64,000 nt of DNA from Sphaerisporangium sp040649355 (lineage in GTDB: Bacteria > Actinomycetota > Actinomycetes > Streptosporangiales > Streptosporangiaceae). How positions within the stretch are numbered: position 1 is the stretch's first letter; every line of letters starts with the position of its first letter. Location: assembly GCF_043197795.1 (NCBI RefSeq), contig NZ_JBICTU010000032.1, positions 1 through 64,000 of the forward strand, written 5' to 3'. The translations under genes were made by a program, and so were the position numbers. The notes beneath the pieces are model-generated. The model ran no database searches, was not told where the DNA came from, and saw nothing but the letters and a program-made list of their open reading frames with translations. Shown one piece after another: positions 16,666 through 25,163 of the stretch.

Positions 16666-17951
16666 GCGTGCCGCGCCGGGCCGGCGGGGCGGCGCTCGGG
16701 ATCCTTTCGCTGTGGCTGGTCCTCACCCTGGCCAACTGGCTCACCGGCCGGTTCTGGTGGTGGGGCGGCGCGGTCCCGCTGGTGCTGTTCTTCGCCGCGC
16801 CGCTCGTGGTGCTCGGGTCGGTGGCGATGCTCCTGCTGGCCCGCGCGCGGCTGTCCCTCCTGGAACGGGTGCTGGTCGGCCTGGCGGCTGCGGAGGTGGC
16901 GCTGGTCGTCCTGCGCCGGCTGTTCAGCGGCCGGTCCTGGGTGTGGGTCATCCCCGACCTGATGGTGCCGCCGCTGCTGTACGCGCTGCTGCCGGCGGCG
17001 CTGCTGGCCGCCGTCGCGGTGCTTGCGCTGTGCCGCGTCCAGGTGGCCAGGCCGGCCCGATGGTGGACGGTGCTGCTCACCTCGGCCGCGCTCGTCCTCG
17101 GCCTGGACCAGGCCGGGCTTCGGGAGCCGTGGGGCGGGGGCGCGGACGGGCCCGCGCCCCCGGGCGCGCTGCGCGTGGTCTCCTGGGACACCTTCTGCTG
17201 GGACACCACCGACGACCCCGTCCGCTTCCTCCGCTACCTGAGGAAGTGGAGGGCCGACGTCTACCTGCTCCAGGAGCACTCGGGGTGCGGACCCGGGGCG
17301 CCGGTGACGATCGACGACGGGGAACGGCTGCGCCGCGAGTTCCCCGGCCGTCATTTCGCGACCGCCGACGGCCTCCTCACGATCTCGCGGTTTCCCATCG
17401 TGAGGGAAACCCCGCTGGGGACGAATCCGAACCCGCTGGCGAGAAACTGGAAACGCGCCGCACTGCGCACCGATCTGCACGTCGGCGAGCACATTCTCTC
17501 GGTCTACAACGTGCATTTCTACGACATGCTCTATCTGAGCTCCAGCCCGCTGACCCGCGATTTCTACCGTTCGATCGAACTGCTTGACTCCGCGCGGGCG
17601 ACCCAGCTCCAGGAGCTCGTCACCGACGTCGCCGGCAACGCCAACCCCGTGCTGGCCTCGGGGAACTTCAACCTGCTGCCCGGCATGGGATACACGCGCC
17701 GCCTCGGCCACCTGCGGGACGCGGCGCGCGCCGGCGGACCGCTCTATCCGGCGACGCTCACGTTCTCCGGCCTGCGGTTGTGGCGGATGGACTGGACCTT
17801 CACCTCGCGCGACGTCGCCGTCCACCGGTACGCCCTGCGCTCCCCCGAAGGCCTGTCGAGCCACCACCTTCAGGACCTGGTCGTGTCCCCGGCCGCGAAC
17901 GAGAACGCCGCCCCGTCAACGCCCCCGAACGCCGATCCGAAGGTGAGGTAA
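16662..17951 (+). CDS. membrane EEP-family protein, catalytic residues lost
   Basis: 429 residues. Three to four hydrophobic segments in residues ~8-150 anchor a C-terminal endonuclease/exonuclease/phosphatase (EEP) domain, ~165-420. Compared with the EEP consensus and with the sister gene at 18992, key positions are changed: SWD replaces SWN (substrate/metal Asn), GNFN replaces GDFN (catalytic Asp) and SSH replaces SDH (Asp of the Asp-His pair). The metal-binding Glu (LLQEH) remains, as does DWTFTS. It is therefore probably not an active phosphodiesterase/phosphatase and may bind ligand or act as a structural partner of its active paralogue. The domain should face outside the cytoplasm. Starts with an ATGA overlap; ends 3 bp before the third GT2 gene. 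Confidence 0.78.
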   Translation: MSVPRRAGGAALGILSLWLVLTLANWLTGRFWWWGGAVPLVLFFAAPLVVLGSVAMLLLARARLSLLERVLVGLAAAEVALVVLRRLFSGRSWVWVIPDLMVPPLLYALLPAALLAAVAVLALCRVQVARPARWWTVLLTSAALVLGLDQAGLREPWGGGADGPAPPGALRVVSWDTFCWDTTDDPVRFLRYLRKWRADVYLLQEHSGCGPGAPVTIDDGERLRREFPGRHFATADGLLTISRFPIVRETPLGTNPNPLARNWKRAALRTDLHVGEHILSVYNVHFYDMLYLSSSPLTRDFYRSIELLDSARATQLQELVTDVAGNANPVLASGNFNLLPGMGYTRRLGHLRDAARAGGPLYPATLTFSGLRLWRMDWTFTSRDVAVHRYALRSPEGLSSHHLQDLVVSPAANENAAPSTPPNADPKVR

Positions 17952-17954
17952 ACC

Positions 17955-18986
17955 ATGGAAACGCGCCCTCCGCTGGTCACCGTCATCGTGCCGAACTACA
18001 ACCACGCGCGATTCCTGCCCCTGTGCCTGAAGGCCGTTCAGGAACAGACGTACCCGTGTGTGGAAATCGTGATGGTGGACGACCACAGCACCGACGAATC
18101 GGTGACGATCGCGGAGTCCTTGGGTGTCGACGTCGTACGAACCCCGGTCAACAGCGGTCCCGCCGTCGCCAGGAACACCGGCGCAGGGTGGGCGAGCGGC
18201 GAAATACTGTTCTTCGTGGACTCCGACGTGGCGCTGGCCCCCGACGCGGTCGCCACCGGGGTGGCGCTGCTGCTGGCCGATCCCGGCCTCGGGGCGGCCT
18301 GCGGCATCGAGGACCCCGAGCCGCTGATCCGGTCCACCCGGGTCGAGGACTACCGCTCGCTCCAGCACCACTACTGGTCGATCGGCTCGGAGGGCGAGGT
18401 GTCCTTCCTGTGGTCGGCGATGTTCGCCATCCGGGCCGAGGTGTTCGCCGAGACCGGGCCGTTCAACCCGCTGCTGAAGCACACCGAGGAGGTCGACTAC
18501 GGCCACCGGCTCAGCCGGCGTCACACCGTGCTCATCACCTCGGCCATCCACGGCCGCATGGGCCACGACCGCGAGCTCCCGGCCCTGCTGCGCAAGCTCT
18601 TCCACCGGGGCCGCTCCCGCGTTCCCCTGTACGCGAGCAGGCGCGGGTTCGCGCGGGGGTACGAGACGGCCTCACGGGCCTGGGCCTCGGTGGCGGCGCT
18701 GCTGGCCGTCGTCACCCTGCCGCTGCCCCTGGTGCTCGGCCCCGTGGCGGCGGCCGTGCCCGCGCTGCTGGTGGCCGCCTCGCTGGCGTGCGACGCGGGG
18801 ATGTACAGGTTCGTGTTCTCCAGGCGGTGTCCGGTGTTCGGCCTGTTCTTCGTCGGCGTGCACTTCCTGGTGAACCTCGTCATCATCGGCGGCGTGGCGG
18901 CCGGCGCCCTGCAGTGGCTGGCGTCGGGCAGGTTCCGCAGGCTGTACGAAACGCCGGCGCCGGCCGCCCTCGGGACCCGGGGCTGA
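17955..18986 (+). CDS. GT2 family glycosyltransferase, membrane-attached (third paralogue)
   Basis: 343 residues, ATG, with VTVIVPNYNHARFLPLCL, IVMVDDHSTD and VDSDVALAPDAV in the GT-A half and HTEEVDYGHRL at the position of the catalytic motif. Two to three C-terminal hydrophobic segments include MYRFVFSRRCPVFGLFFVG, nearly the same as in the second paralogue, so these two are the closer pair. It is flanked by the two EEP-family genes, giving a GT2/EEP alternation that suggests a segmental duplication. GT2 enzymes of this form usually glycosylate lipid-linked acceptors at the inner membrane face. Stop codon 5 bp before the next gene. Confidence 0.85.
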   Translation: METRPPLVTVIVPNYNHARFLPLCLKAVQEQTYPCVEIVMVDDHSTDESVTIAESLGVDVVRTPVNSGPAVARNTGAGWASGEILFFVDSDVALAPDAVATGVALLLADPGLGAACGIEDPEPLIRSTRVEDYRSLQHHYWSIGSEGEVSFLWSAMFAIRAEVFAETGPFNPLLKHTEEVDYGHRLSRRHTVLITSAIHGRMGHDRELPALLRKLFHRGRSRVPLYASRRGFARGYETASRAWASVAALLAVVTLPLPLVLGPVAAAVPALLVAASLACDAGMYRFVFSRRCPVFGLFFVGVHFLVNLVIIGGVAAGALQWLASGRFRRLYETPAPAALGTRG

Positions 18987-18991
18987 GCACG

Positions 18992-20092
18992 GTGGAGCCC
19001 GGCGTGGAAGGCGCCCCCCGGTGGCGGACGCGGCTGGTCGCCGGGCTCACGGTGGCGTGGCTGCTGTTCGTCGTGCTGCAGCGCCTGCTGTCCGGCCGGT
19101 TCTGGCTGTGGCTGCTGCCCGATCTGGCGCCCCCGCTGGTCTATGTCGCCGGTCCGCTCCTGCTACTGGCCCTGGCGCCGCTGGCGGGCCGGTCCCGGCG
19201 GTGGTGCTCCGCTCTGGCCGCCGTCTCCCTCGCCGTCGGCGCCGGCCAGAGCGGGCTCGCCCTCGGCGCGCTGCGGGGCTCGGGCGAGCCCGCCGCCCCG
19301 GCGGGAGCGGTGCGCGTGATGTCGTGGAACACCGAGTACTGGGACCAGGACGACCGGCCGGAGCGCTTCTACGGTTTCCTGAAGGCCCAGCGGGCCGACG
19401 TCTACCTTCTCCAGGAGTATTTGCACTGGACTGATGACACTCCCCAGGAGGTCGACGATCTGGCCCGGCTACGGCGGGAGTTTCCCGGTTACCAGATCGC
19501 GGCCGTAGGCGAACTGGTAACGCTGTCGCGCTTTCCCATCGTGGCGGCCCCGCCCGTGGGACCCGCCAGGACGCTCGGGCCCCGGCCGACGTGGGACTCG
19601 GCGTTCCAGCAGGCCAAAGTGCTACGCACCGACCTGCGGGTCGGCACGTCCGTGATCTCGTTCTACAACGTGCACATTCCCACGCAGTACATGCTGGACG
19701 AGAATCCCCTGACATCGAGGTTCTACTCGGAGTTGCGCGGCAGGAACGCCGCTCGCAAGGCGCAGTTCCACGGTCTCGCGGCCGACGTGGACGCCAACGG
19801 GAACGCGATCGTGGTGTCCGGCGATTTCAACACCACGGGCGCCATGGGAGATCTCCGGTGGCTGTCCGGCCGGCTTTCCGGCACCGATGACGCCCGCCAT
19901 CTCTACCCGGCCTCGTGGCCCGCCTCCGGCCCCGCGCTGTGGCGGCTCGACTGGACCTTCACCTCCTCGGCGCGGGTCCACGGCTACCGCCTCCTCGACC
20001 CCCAGGGCCTCTCCGACCACCGCGCGCAGGCGATGCTGCTCTCCGTCGCCGGCGACGATGCTCGCAAGAACCGAATGGCATCGAGCAACTAA
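18992..20092 (+). CDS. membrane-anchored EEP-family phosphoesterase, catalytic set intact
   Basis: 366 residues from the GTG at 18992 (a GTG four codons later is also possible). Two to three hydrophobic segments precede an endonuclease/exonuclease/phosphatase domain with all usual catalytic motifs: MSWNTEYW, LLQEY, SGDFNTTG, LDWTFTS and LSDHRAQ. EEP enzymes hydrolyse phosphodiesters or phosphomonoesters in nucleic acids, inositol phosphates and lipids. The membrane anchor and operon context argue for a lipid-phosphate or polyprenyl-phosphosugar substrate on the outer face. It is the last gene of the ten-gene operon and the active sister of the degenerate protein at 16662; it lacks that protein's first hydrophobic segments. 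Confidence 0.82.
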   Translation: MEPGVEGAPRWRTRLVAGLTVAWLLFVVLQRLLSGRFWLWLLPDLAPPLVYVAGPLLLLALAPLAGRSRRWCSALAAVSLAVGAGQSGLALGALRGSGEPAAPAGAVRVMSWNTEYWDQDDRPERFYGFLKAQRADVYLLQEYLHWTDDTPQEVDDLARLRREFPGYQIAAVGELVTLSRFPIVAAPPVGPARTLGPRPTWDSAFQQAKVLRTDLRVGTSVISFYNVHIPTQYMLDENPLTSRFYSELRGRNAARKAQFHGLAADVDANGNAIVVSGDFNTTGAMGDLRWLSGRLSGTDDARHLYPASWPASGPALWRLDWTFTSSARVHGYRLLDPQGLSDHRAQAMLLSVAGDDARKNRMASSN

Positions 20093-20261
20093 CGACGCTC
20101 ATAACGAGCCGACGAACCTGTGATGTCGCAGGCGAGGGCGCGTGCGGTCCCACACCTCGGGTGTCTCATCCAACCATTCCGGGCCGACACTATCGGACAT
20201 AGCACAATATATCCGTCATATACCCATGAAACGTCTCCTCATGGTGGACAAAGCGGGGGAC

Positions 20262-20289
20262 TTGACACCCAGCACATCCGATGTAACCA
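20262..20289 (+). promoter_or_regulatory. weak candidate promoter upstream of the IclR gene
   Basis: TTGACA at 20262-20267 and TAACCA at 20284-20289 with a 16-bp spacer. The -35 is perfect; the -10 is poor. It lies in an AT-richer 242-bp gap and would give a short leader before the ATG at 20335. The rest of the gap shows an inverted repeat GCAA-AAAA-TTGC near 20292-20303. Confidence 0.3.
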
Positions 20290-20320
20290 TCGCAAAAAAT
20301 TGCAGCGCTATGAAAATAGA

Positions 20321-20335
20321 TTCGAGTAACTCGAA
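20321..20335. promoter_or_regulatory. perfect palindrome overlapping the IclR start codon
   Basis: TTCGAG-TAA-CTCGAA, a perfect 6-3-6 inverted repeat whose last base is the A of the IclR start codon. No Shine-Dalgarno sequence is present in front of the ATG because the palindrome takes that space. IclR proteins bind palindromic operators and commonly repress themselves, so this is a good candidate autoregulatory site. Confidence 0.55.
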
Positions 20336-21177
20336 TGCAAAGTGGCCGGAAGTCGTCCAGTGTCGACAAGGCGTTTGAACTCATCCAGGCCGTGTCCGAA
20401 ACGGGCAGAGCCGGCATCACGCTGGGCGAGCTCGCTCGCCACGCGGGCGTCGCCGTCAGCACCGCGCACCGGTACGTCACCTCGCTGCTCGAACTCGGCG
20501 TGCTCGACCGGGACGCGGCGGGCTCGTACCACCTCGGCGTCACCCTGGTGACGCTCGCCGGGCAGTACCTGGAGGAGGACGGCCTGCGTGCGGCGGCGCG
20601 CCCGTACCTGGTCGCGCTGGTCGAGCTCAGTGGCGAGACGGTCCACCTCGGCATCCTCGCGGGGAACCGGATCGTGTACATCGACAAGGTCGAGAGCGCC
20701 AAGTCGGTGCGTCTCGTCTCGCGCATCGGCAGCCGTGTCCCCCTGCACTGCACGGCGATGGGCAAGGCCGTGCTCGCGCCGCTGGACGAGCGGCGCCGCG
20801 CGGAGATCGTCGCAGGACGCCTCGACCGCCGCACGCCGCGCACCCTCACCGGCGCCGCGCTGCTGGCCGAGCTCGACGTCGTACGTGAGCGGGGGTTCGC
20901 GATCGACGACGAGGAGAACGAGGAGGGGGTCCGCTGCGTCGGGCTGCCCATCATGAACGCCTCCGGCCAGCCGGTGGCGGCGTTCAGCGTCTCGGCGCCG
21001 GCCAACCGCTTCAGCGTCGAGGACTGCCATCGCCTGGCGCCGGCCGCGCTCGCGATGGCGGCCGAGATCAGCCGCAGGATCGGCTACGTGGCGAACCGGA
21101 ACGGGGCCTCCCCCGCCCTCAGGCATCAGGCGCCAGAGGCAGGTCCGGCATCGTTCGCCGAGGCCAGGGACCCCTGA
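20335..21177 (+). CDS. IclR family transcriptional regulator
   Basis: 280 residues. The N-terminal winged helix has SVDKAFELIQAVSE and VAVSTAHRYVTSLLELGVLD, and the C-terminal IclR effector domain runs from ~75 to 250 with ARPYLVALVELSGETVHLG and VPLHCTAMGKAVLAPL (the C-T-x-x-G-K-A pattern). IclR proteins sense small catabolic metabolites as dimers or tetramers. The gene is 71 bp upstream of the aldehyde dehydrogenase/ribose-type ABC transporter operon on the same strand, which it probably controls. The start at 20335 is supported by the usual distance of the winged helix from the N-terminus, but it lacks a ribosome site, so a leaderless or very short-leader mRNA is possible. Confidence 0.88.
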   Translation: MQSGRKSSSVDKAFELIQAVSETGRAGITLGELARHAGVAVSTAHRYVTSLLELGVLDRDAAGSYHLGVTLVTLAGQYLEEDGLRAAARPYLVALVELSGETVHLGILAGNRIVYIDKVESAKSVRLVSRIGSRVPLHCTAMGKAVLAPLDERRRAEIVAGRLDRRTPRTLTGAALLAELDVVRERGFAIDDEENEEGVRCVGLPIMNASGQPVAAFSVSAPANRFSVEDCHRLAPAALAMAAEISRRIGYVANRNGASPALRHQAPEAGPASFAEARDP

Positions 21178-21248
21178 CCGCCCCGGTCCCGAAGCGGGCA
21201 CCGAGCAGCACCCGACCGAGAAGCCGATCCACCCGAGGAGTGAAACGG

Positions 21249-22664
21249 ATGTCCTCCGCCATATCGCCAGACGGTCACGTCATCGTCGTCCGCAATCCCG
21301 GCACGGGCGAGCCCCTCGGGGAGGTGGAGGCCATGGACGCGGAGCGCGTGGCATCGGTGGCCGACGCCGCGCTAGAGGGCCAGCGCGCCATGGCCGCCAT
21401 GCCCGCCCACCAGCGGGCCGACCTGCTCCGCGAGGTGGCCCGCCTGATGGAGGACGAGGCCGAGAGCCTGGCCGTGCTGCTCGCCGGGGAGAACGGCAAG
21501 CCCCTGCCCCAGACCCGCGGCGAGGTCGAGGCCGCGATCCGGATCTTCCGGGGCTACGCCGGGGAGGCCACGAGGCTCTTCGGCCGGCAGATCCCGCTGG
21601 ACGCCGTGCCTGGCCTGGAGCGCCACCTCGCCGTCACGATGCGCGAGCCGCTCGGCGTCGTCGCGGCGCTCGTCCCGTTCAACTACCCGGTCGAGCTGTA
21701 CGCCCACAAGGCCGCCGCCGCGCTGGCGGCGGGCAACGCCGTCGTCGTGCAGCCGCCGTCGCGCTGCCCGCTCGCCCTGCTGCGGGTCGCCGGACTCGTC
21801 GAGCTCGCGGGCGCGCCCCGCCACGCGCACCAGATCGTCACCGGCGGCGTGGAGGTCTCCCGGGCGCTGGCCGAGTCACCGGGAATCGCCGCGGTCAGCC
21901 TCACCGGGAGCACGGCGGCCGGCCGCGAGATCGCGCGCCTCGGGTCGGCGACGCTGAAGAAGGTGTTCCTGGAGCTCGGCGGGAACGACGCGCTGATCGT
22001 GTGCGACGACGCCGACGTGGAGGCCGCCGCCCAGGCCGTGGTGCTCGGGCGCCTGGCGCGCGGCAACGGGCAGATCTGCTGCGCGGTCAAGCGGGTGTAC
22101 GTGCAGGACGGGATCCACGACGCCTTCGTGGAGTCGCTGCTCGGCCAGACCGCGAAGCTGACCGTGGGCGATCAGCTGCTGGAGTCGACCGACGTCGGCC
22201 CGCTGATCGCCGAGGAGGCCGCGGAGCGCGTCGAGGCGGCCGTCGGAAGGCTCGTGCGGGACGGCGCCCGGCTGGTCGCGGGGGGCGGCAGGCGCGCGGC
22301 GTTCGTCGACCCGGCCGTGCTCGTGGACGTCCCGGTGAGCAGCGATGCCTTCGCCGAGGAGATCTTCGGCCCGGTGGCGCCGGTGGCCCGCTTCACCGAC
22401 CCGCTGGACGCCGTGCGGATGGCCAACGAGTCCCCGTACGGCCTGCACGCCGCGGTCTTCACGCGGGACGTGTCGCGGGCGTTCACCCTCGCACGGCTGC
22501 TGGACGTCGGCGGAGTGGTGATCAACGGCTCCACCGCCCTGCGCGCCGAGAACCTCCCCTTCGGCGGCACCAAGGACACCGGGGGCTACCGCGAGGGCCT
22601 GCACGAGACCGTCCTGGACTTCACCCGGCAGAAGACGATGGTGCTGATGGGGGCCTTCGGATGA
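21249..22664 (+). CDS. NAD(P)-dependent aldehyde dehydrogenase
   Basis: 471 residues from the ATG at 21249, eight bases after GAGGAG; a GTG nine bases earlier overlaps that site. It has VVAALVPFNYPVELYAHKAA, FLELGGNDALIVCDDADVE with the general-base Glu, NGQICCAVKRVYV with the nucleophilic Cys, and the C-terminal LPFGGTKDTG. The family oxidises aldehydes such as lactaldehyde, glycolaldehyde or succinate semialdehyde to acids. Its stop overlaps the start of the ABC ATPase by four bases, so it belongs to the sugar uptake operon and presumably removes an aldehyde formed in degradation of the imported sugar. The two adjacent cysteines (CC) leave the exact nucleophile to be assigned. Confidence 0.9.
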   Translation: MSSAISPDGHVIVVRNPGTGEPLGEVEAMDAERVASVADAALEGQRAMAAMPAHQRADLLREVARLMEDEAESLAVLLAGENGKPLPQTRGEVEAAIRIFRGYAGEATRLFGRQIPLDAVPGLERHLAVTMREPLGVVAALVPFNYPVELYAHKAAAALAAGNAVVVQPPSRCPLALLRVAGLVELAGAPRHAHQIVTGGVEVSRALAESPGIAAVSLTGSTAAGREIARLGSATLKKVFLELGGNDALIVCDDADVEAAAQAVVLGRLARGNGQICCAVKRVYVQDGIHDAFVESLLGQTAKLTVGDQLLESTDVGPLIAEEAAERVEAAVGRLVRDGARLVAGGGRRAAFVDPAVLVDVPVSSDAFAEEIFGPVAPVARFTDPLDAVRMANESPYGLHAAVFTRDVSRAFTLARLLDVGGVVINGSTALRAENLPFGGTKDTGGYREGLHETVLDFTRQKTMVLMGAFG

Positions 22665-24151
22665 TCCTGGAACTCCGGGGCGTGCGCAAGGACTACGGCG
22701 GCGTGCGGGTGCTCCACGGGGTGGACCTCGCCGGCCGGCGCGGCGAGGTGCTCGCCGTGGTGGGCGCGAACGGGGCCGGCAAGTCCACGCTGATAAGGAT
22801 CCTCGCCGGAGCGCAGCCCATGAGCCAGGGCGAGATGTGGATGGACGGCGAGCGCTTCGAGCTGCGCTCGCCGCACGACGCCCACGCGCGGGGCATCCGC
22901 ACGGTCTACCAGGAGCTGACGCTGGTGCCCCAGCTGTCGGTCACCGAGAACCTGCTGATGGGGAACTTCCCGCGCCGCCGCTCCGGGCTCATCGACTGGC
23001 CCGCCGCGCACGCGCGGGCACAGGAGCTGCTGGACGGCATCGGTTTCGGCGCGATCGACCCGCGTACGGCCGCGGGGCGCCTGTCGGTGGCCCGGCAGCA
23101 GATGGTCGAGATCGCCAAGGCCCTGGTGGACGAGCCGCGCGTGCTGGTGCTGGACGAGCCGTCCGCGGTGCTGGCCGGCACCGACCTCGCGGCGCTGTTC
23201 GCGCTGATCCGCCGGCTGCGGGAGCGCGGCGTGCTCATCGTCTACGTGTCCCACCGGCTCGCCGAGGTGCTGGAGCTGGCCACCTCGATCGTGGTGATCA
23301 AGGACGGCCTGGTGATCGGCACCACCGAACCCGGGCGCACCAGCGAGGGCGAGCTGATCGGCATGATGGCCGGCCGCCGCCTGGAGCAGATCTACCCCGA
23401 CCGGCGGGCGGAGCGTGGCGAGGCGGCGCTCACCGTGTCGCGGCTCGGCCGGGCAGGGGAGTTCGAGGACATCTCGTTCACGCTGCACACCGGGGAGATC
23501 GTTGGGCTTTTCGGCCTGGTGGGCTCGGGCCGCAGCGAGCTGGCCCGGTGCCTGTTCGGCGCCGGGCGCGCGACCTCGGGCCAGGTGCGCGCCGCGGACG
23601 GCTCCGGCGACTTCCGCACGCCTGGCGAGGCCATCGCGGCCGGGCTGGCGCTGGTCACCGAGGACCGCAAGGGCAGTGGCCTGGTGCTCGGCATGAGCGT
23701 CTCAGACAACATCATGCTCACGACGCTGCGGGCCACCACGCGCGGCCCGCTGATCGACGTGGCGCTGCGGCGGCGGAAGGTCACGGAGATGATCGATCGG
23801 CTGGACATCCAGCCGCCGAGGTGCGCCTCCATGCCCGCCGTGAACCTCAGCGGCGGCAACCAGCAGAAGGCCGTCCTGGCCAAGTGGCTGCTGGCCGGGC
23901 CCCGCGTGCTGATCCTGGACGAGCCGACCCGCGGCGTGGACATGGCCACCCGGGTCGAGATCTACCGCATGATCGACGGCCTCGCCCGCGAGGGCCTCAG
24001 CGTCCTGCTCATCTCCTCCGACCTCACCGAGGTCCTGGGCGCCACCGACCGGGTCCTCGTGATGAACCAGGGCCGCATCAGCGGCGAGGCCCGTTCGGAC
24101 ACGGCCACCGAGGACGAGGTCCTCACCTACGCGATCGGAAGGGCGGCATGA
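22661..24151 (+). CDS. sugar ABC transporter, double ATPase subunit (RbsA/XylG type)
   Basis: 496 residues with two ATP-binding cassettes. NBD1 has Walker A GANGAGKST, a signature in the LSVARQQ form usual for this family, and Walker B VLVLDEPSAVL. NBD2 has the degenerate P-loop GLVGSGRSEL, signature LSGGNQQ and Walker B VLILDEPTRGVD. This arrangement is characteristic of ribose/xylose/galactose-type CUT2 importers. It works with the permease and lipoprotein encoded next. The ATG start overlaps the dehydrogenase stop (ATGA), as does its stop with the permease start, so stoichiometric coupled translation is expected. The transported sugar cannot be told from the ATPase. Confidence 0.93.
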   Translation: MILELRGVRKDYGGVRVLHGVDLAGRRGEVLAVVGANGAGKSTLIRILAGAQPMSQGEMWMDGERFELRSPHDAHARGIRTVYQELTLVPQLSVTENLLMGNFPRRRSGLIDWPAAHARAQELLDGIGFGAIDPRTAAGRLSVARQQMVEIAKALVDEPRVLVLDEPSAVLAGTDLAALFALIRRLRERGVLIVYVSHRLAEVLELATSIVVIKDGLVIGTTEPGRTSEGELIGMMAGRRLEQIYPDRRAERGEAALTVSRLGRAGEFEDISFTLHTGEIVGLFGLVGSGRSELARCLFGAGRATSGQVRAADGSGDFRTPGEAIAAGLALVTEDRKGSGLVLGMSVSDNIMLTTLRATTRGPLIDVALRRRKVTEMIDRLDIQPPRCASMPAVNLSGGNQQKAVLAKWLLAGPRVLILDEPTRGVDMATRVEIYRMIDGLAREGLSVLLISSDLTEVLGATDRVLVMNQGRISGEARSDTATEDEVLTYAIGRAA

Positions 24152-25137
24152 CCGACCAGCTCGCCGGGCACGCCCCCGCCACCACCGGCAGGAGGCCGCC
24201 CCGGCTCGTCGTGGGCGGCCGTGACGTCACCGTGCAGGCCGCCTTCGTCGCGCTCATCGTGCTGATGGCCGGGACGGCGGCGCTCACCTCCGACACGTTC
24301 CTGACCCCGGCCAACCTCACCAACCTGCTCAAGCAGATGGTCACCACGGGCCTGCTCGCGTTCGGCATGCTCGTGGTCATCCTCACCGGCGGCATCGACC
24401 TGTCGGTGGGGTCGGTGGTGGCCTTCTCCGGCATCGTCACCGCGGGGCTGGTCTCCGGGCTCCCCATCCCGCTCGCCATGGCCGTGGGCGTGGCCTCCGG
24501 CGTGGGCTTCGGGCTGGTCAACGGCACGCTGGTCGCGCGCTTCGGGCTCGCGCCTTTCGTGGTGACGCTGGCCGCGCTGACGACCATACGGGGCCTGGCG
24601 TTCGTGTACTCCGAGGTGCCGATCGCCCCGGACGACCCGGCGTTCTTCACGCTCGGCTCGGCCATGGCCGGCCCGATCCCGCTGAGCACGCTGATCATGC
24701 TCGTGGTCTTCCTGGCCGGCGGGGTCTTCCTGACGCGCACCCCGGCGGGCCGTTCGATCGTCGCCATCGGCGGCAACGCGGAGACCGTGCGGCTCGCCGG
24801 CATCAACGTGCGCCGCCACGTGATCCTCGCCTACACCATCAGCGGCGCCTGCGCCGGCCTGGCGGGCGTCATCCTGAGCAGCCGGGTCGGCATCGCCCAG
24901 CCGAGCGTGGGCGTGGCGTTCGAGCTCGACGCGATCGCCGCGTGCGTGATCGGCGGCGCGAGCCTGGCGGGCGGGCGCGGGTCCACGCGGGCCACCTTCG
25001 GCGGGGTGCTGGTGCTCGTCCTGATCAACAACCTGCTCAACCTCTACGGCGTGCAGAGCTTCTGGCAGCAGGTGCTCAAAGGATTGATCATCATCGCCGT
25101 GATCCTCGTCCAGCGCACCAATCGGGTGCGTTCCTGA
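24148..25137 (+). CDS. sugar ABC transporter permease (RbsC type)
   Basis: 329 residues with about nine to ten membrane segments after a 35-residue cytoplasmic N-terminus. Family landmarks are VILTGGIDLSVGSVVA, the cytoplasmic coupling loop with IGGNAETVRLAGINV, and ACVIGGASLAGGRGS near the C-terminus. Such permeases form homodimers with the double ATPase in CUT2 sugar importers. The ATG overlaps the ATPase stop by four bases, and the binding-protein gene follows 26 bp later. Length and motif spacing are normal, and nothing suggests damage. Confidence 0.93.
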   Translation: MTDQLAGHAPATTGRRPPRLVVGGRDVTVQAAFVALIVLMAGTAALTSDTFLTPANLTNLLKQMVTTGLLAFGMLVVILTGGIDLSVGSVVAFSGIVTAGLVSGLPIPLAMAVGVASGVGFGLVNGTLVARFGLAPFVVTLAALTTIRGLAFVYSEVPIAPDDPAFFTLGSAMAGPIPLSTLIMLVVFLAGGVFLTRTPAGRSIVAIGGNAETVRLAGINVRRHVILAYTISGACAGLAGVILSSRVGIAQPSVGVAFELDAIAACVIGGASLAGGRGSTRATFGGVLVLVLINNLLNLYGVQSFWQQVLKGLIIIAVILVQRTNRVRS

Positions 25138-25163
25138 CACCTCACACCATCGGAGGTTCCCGC

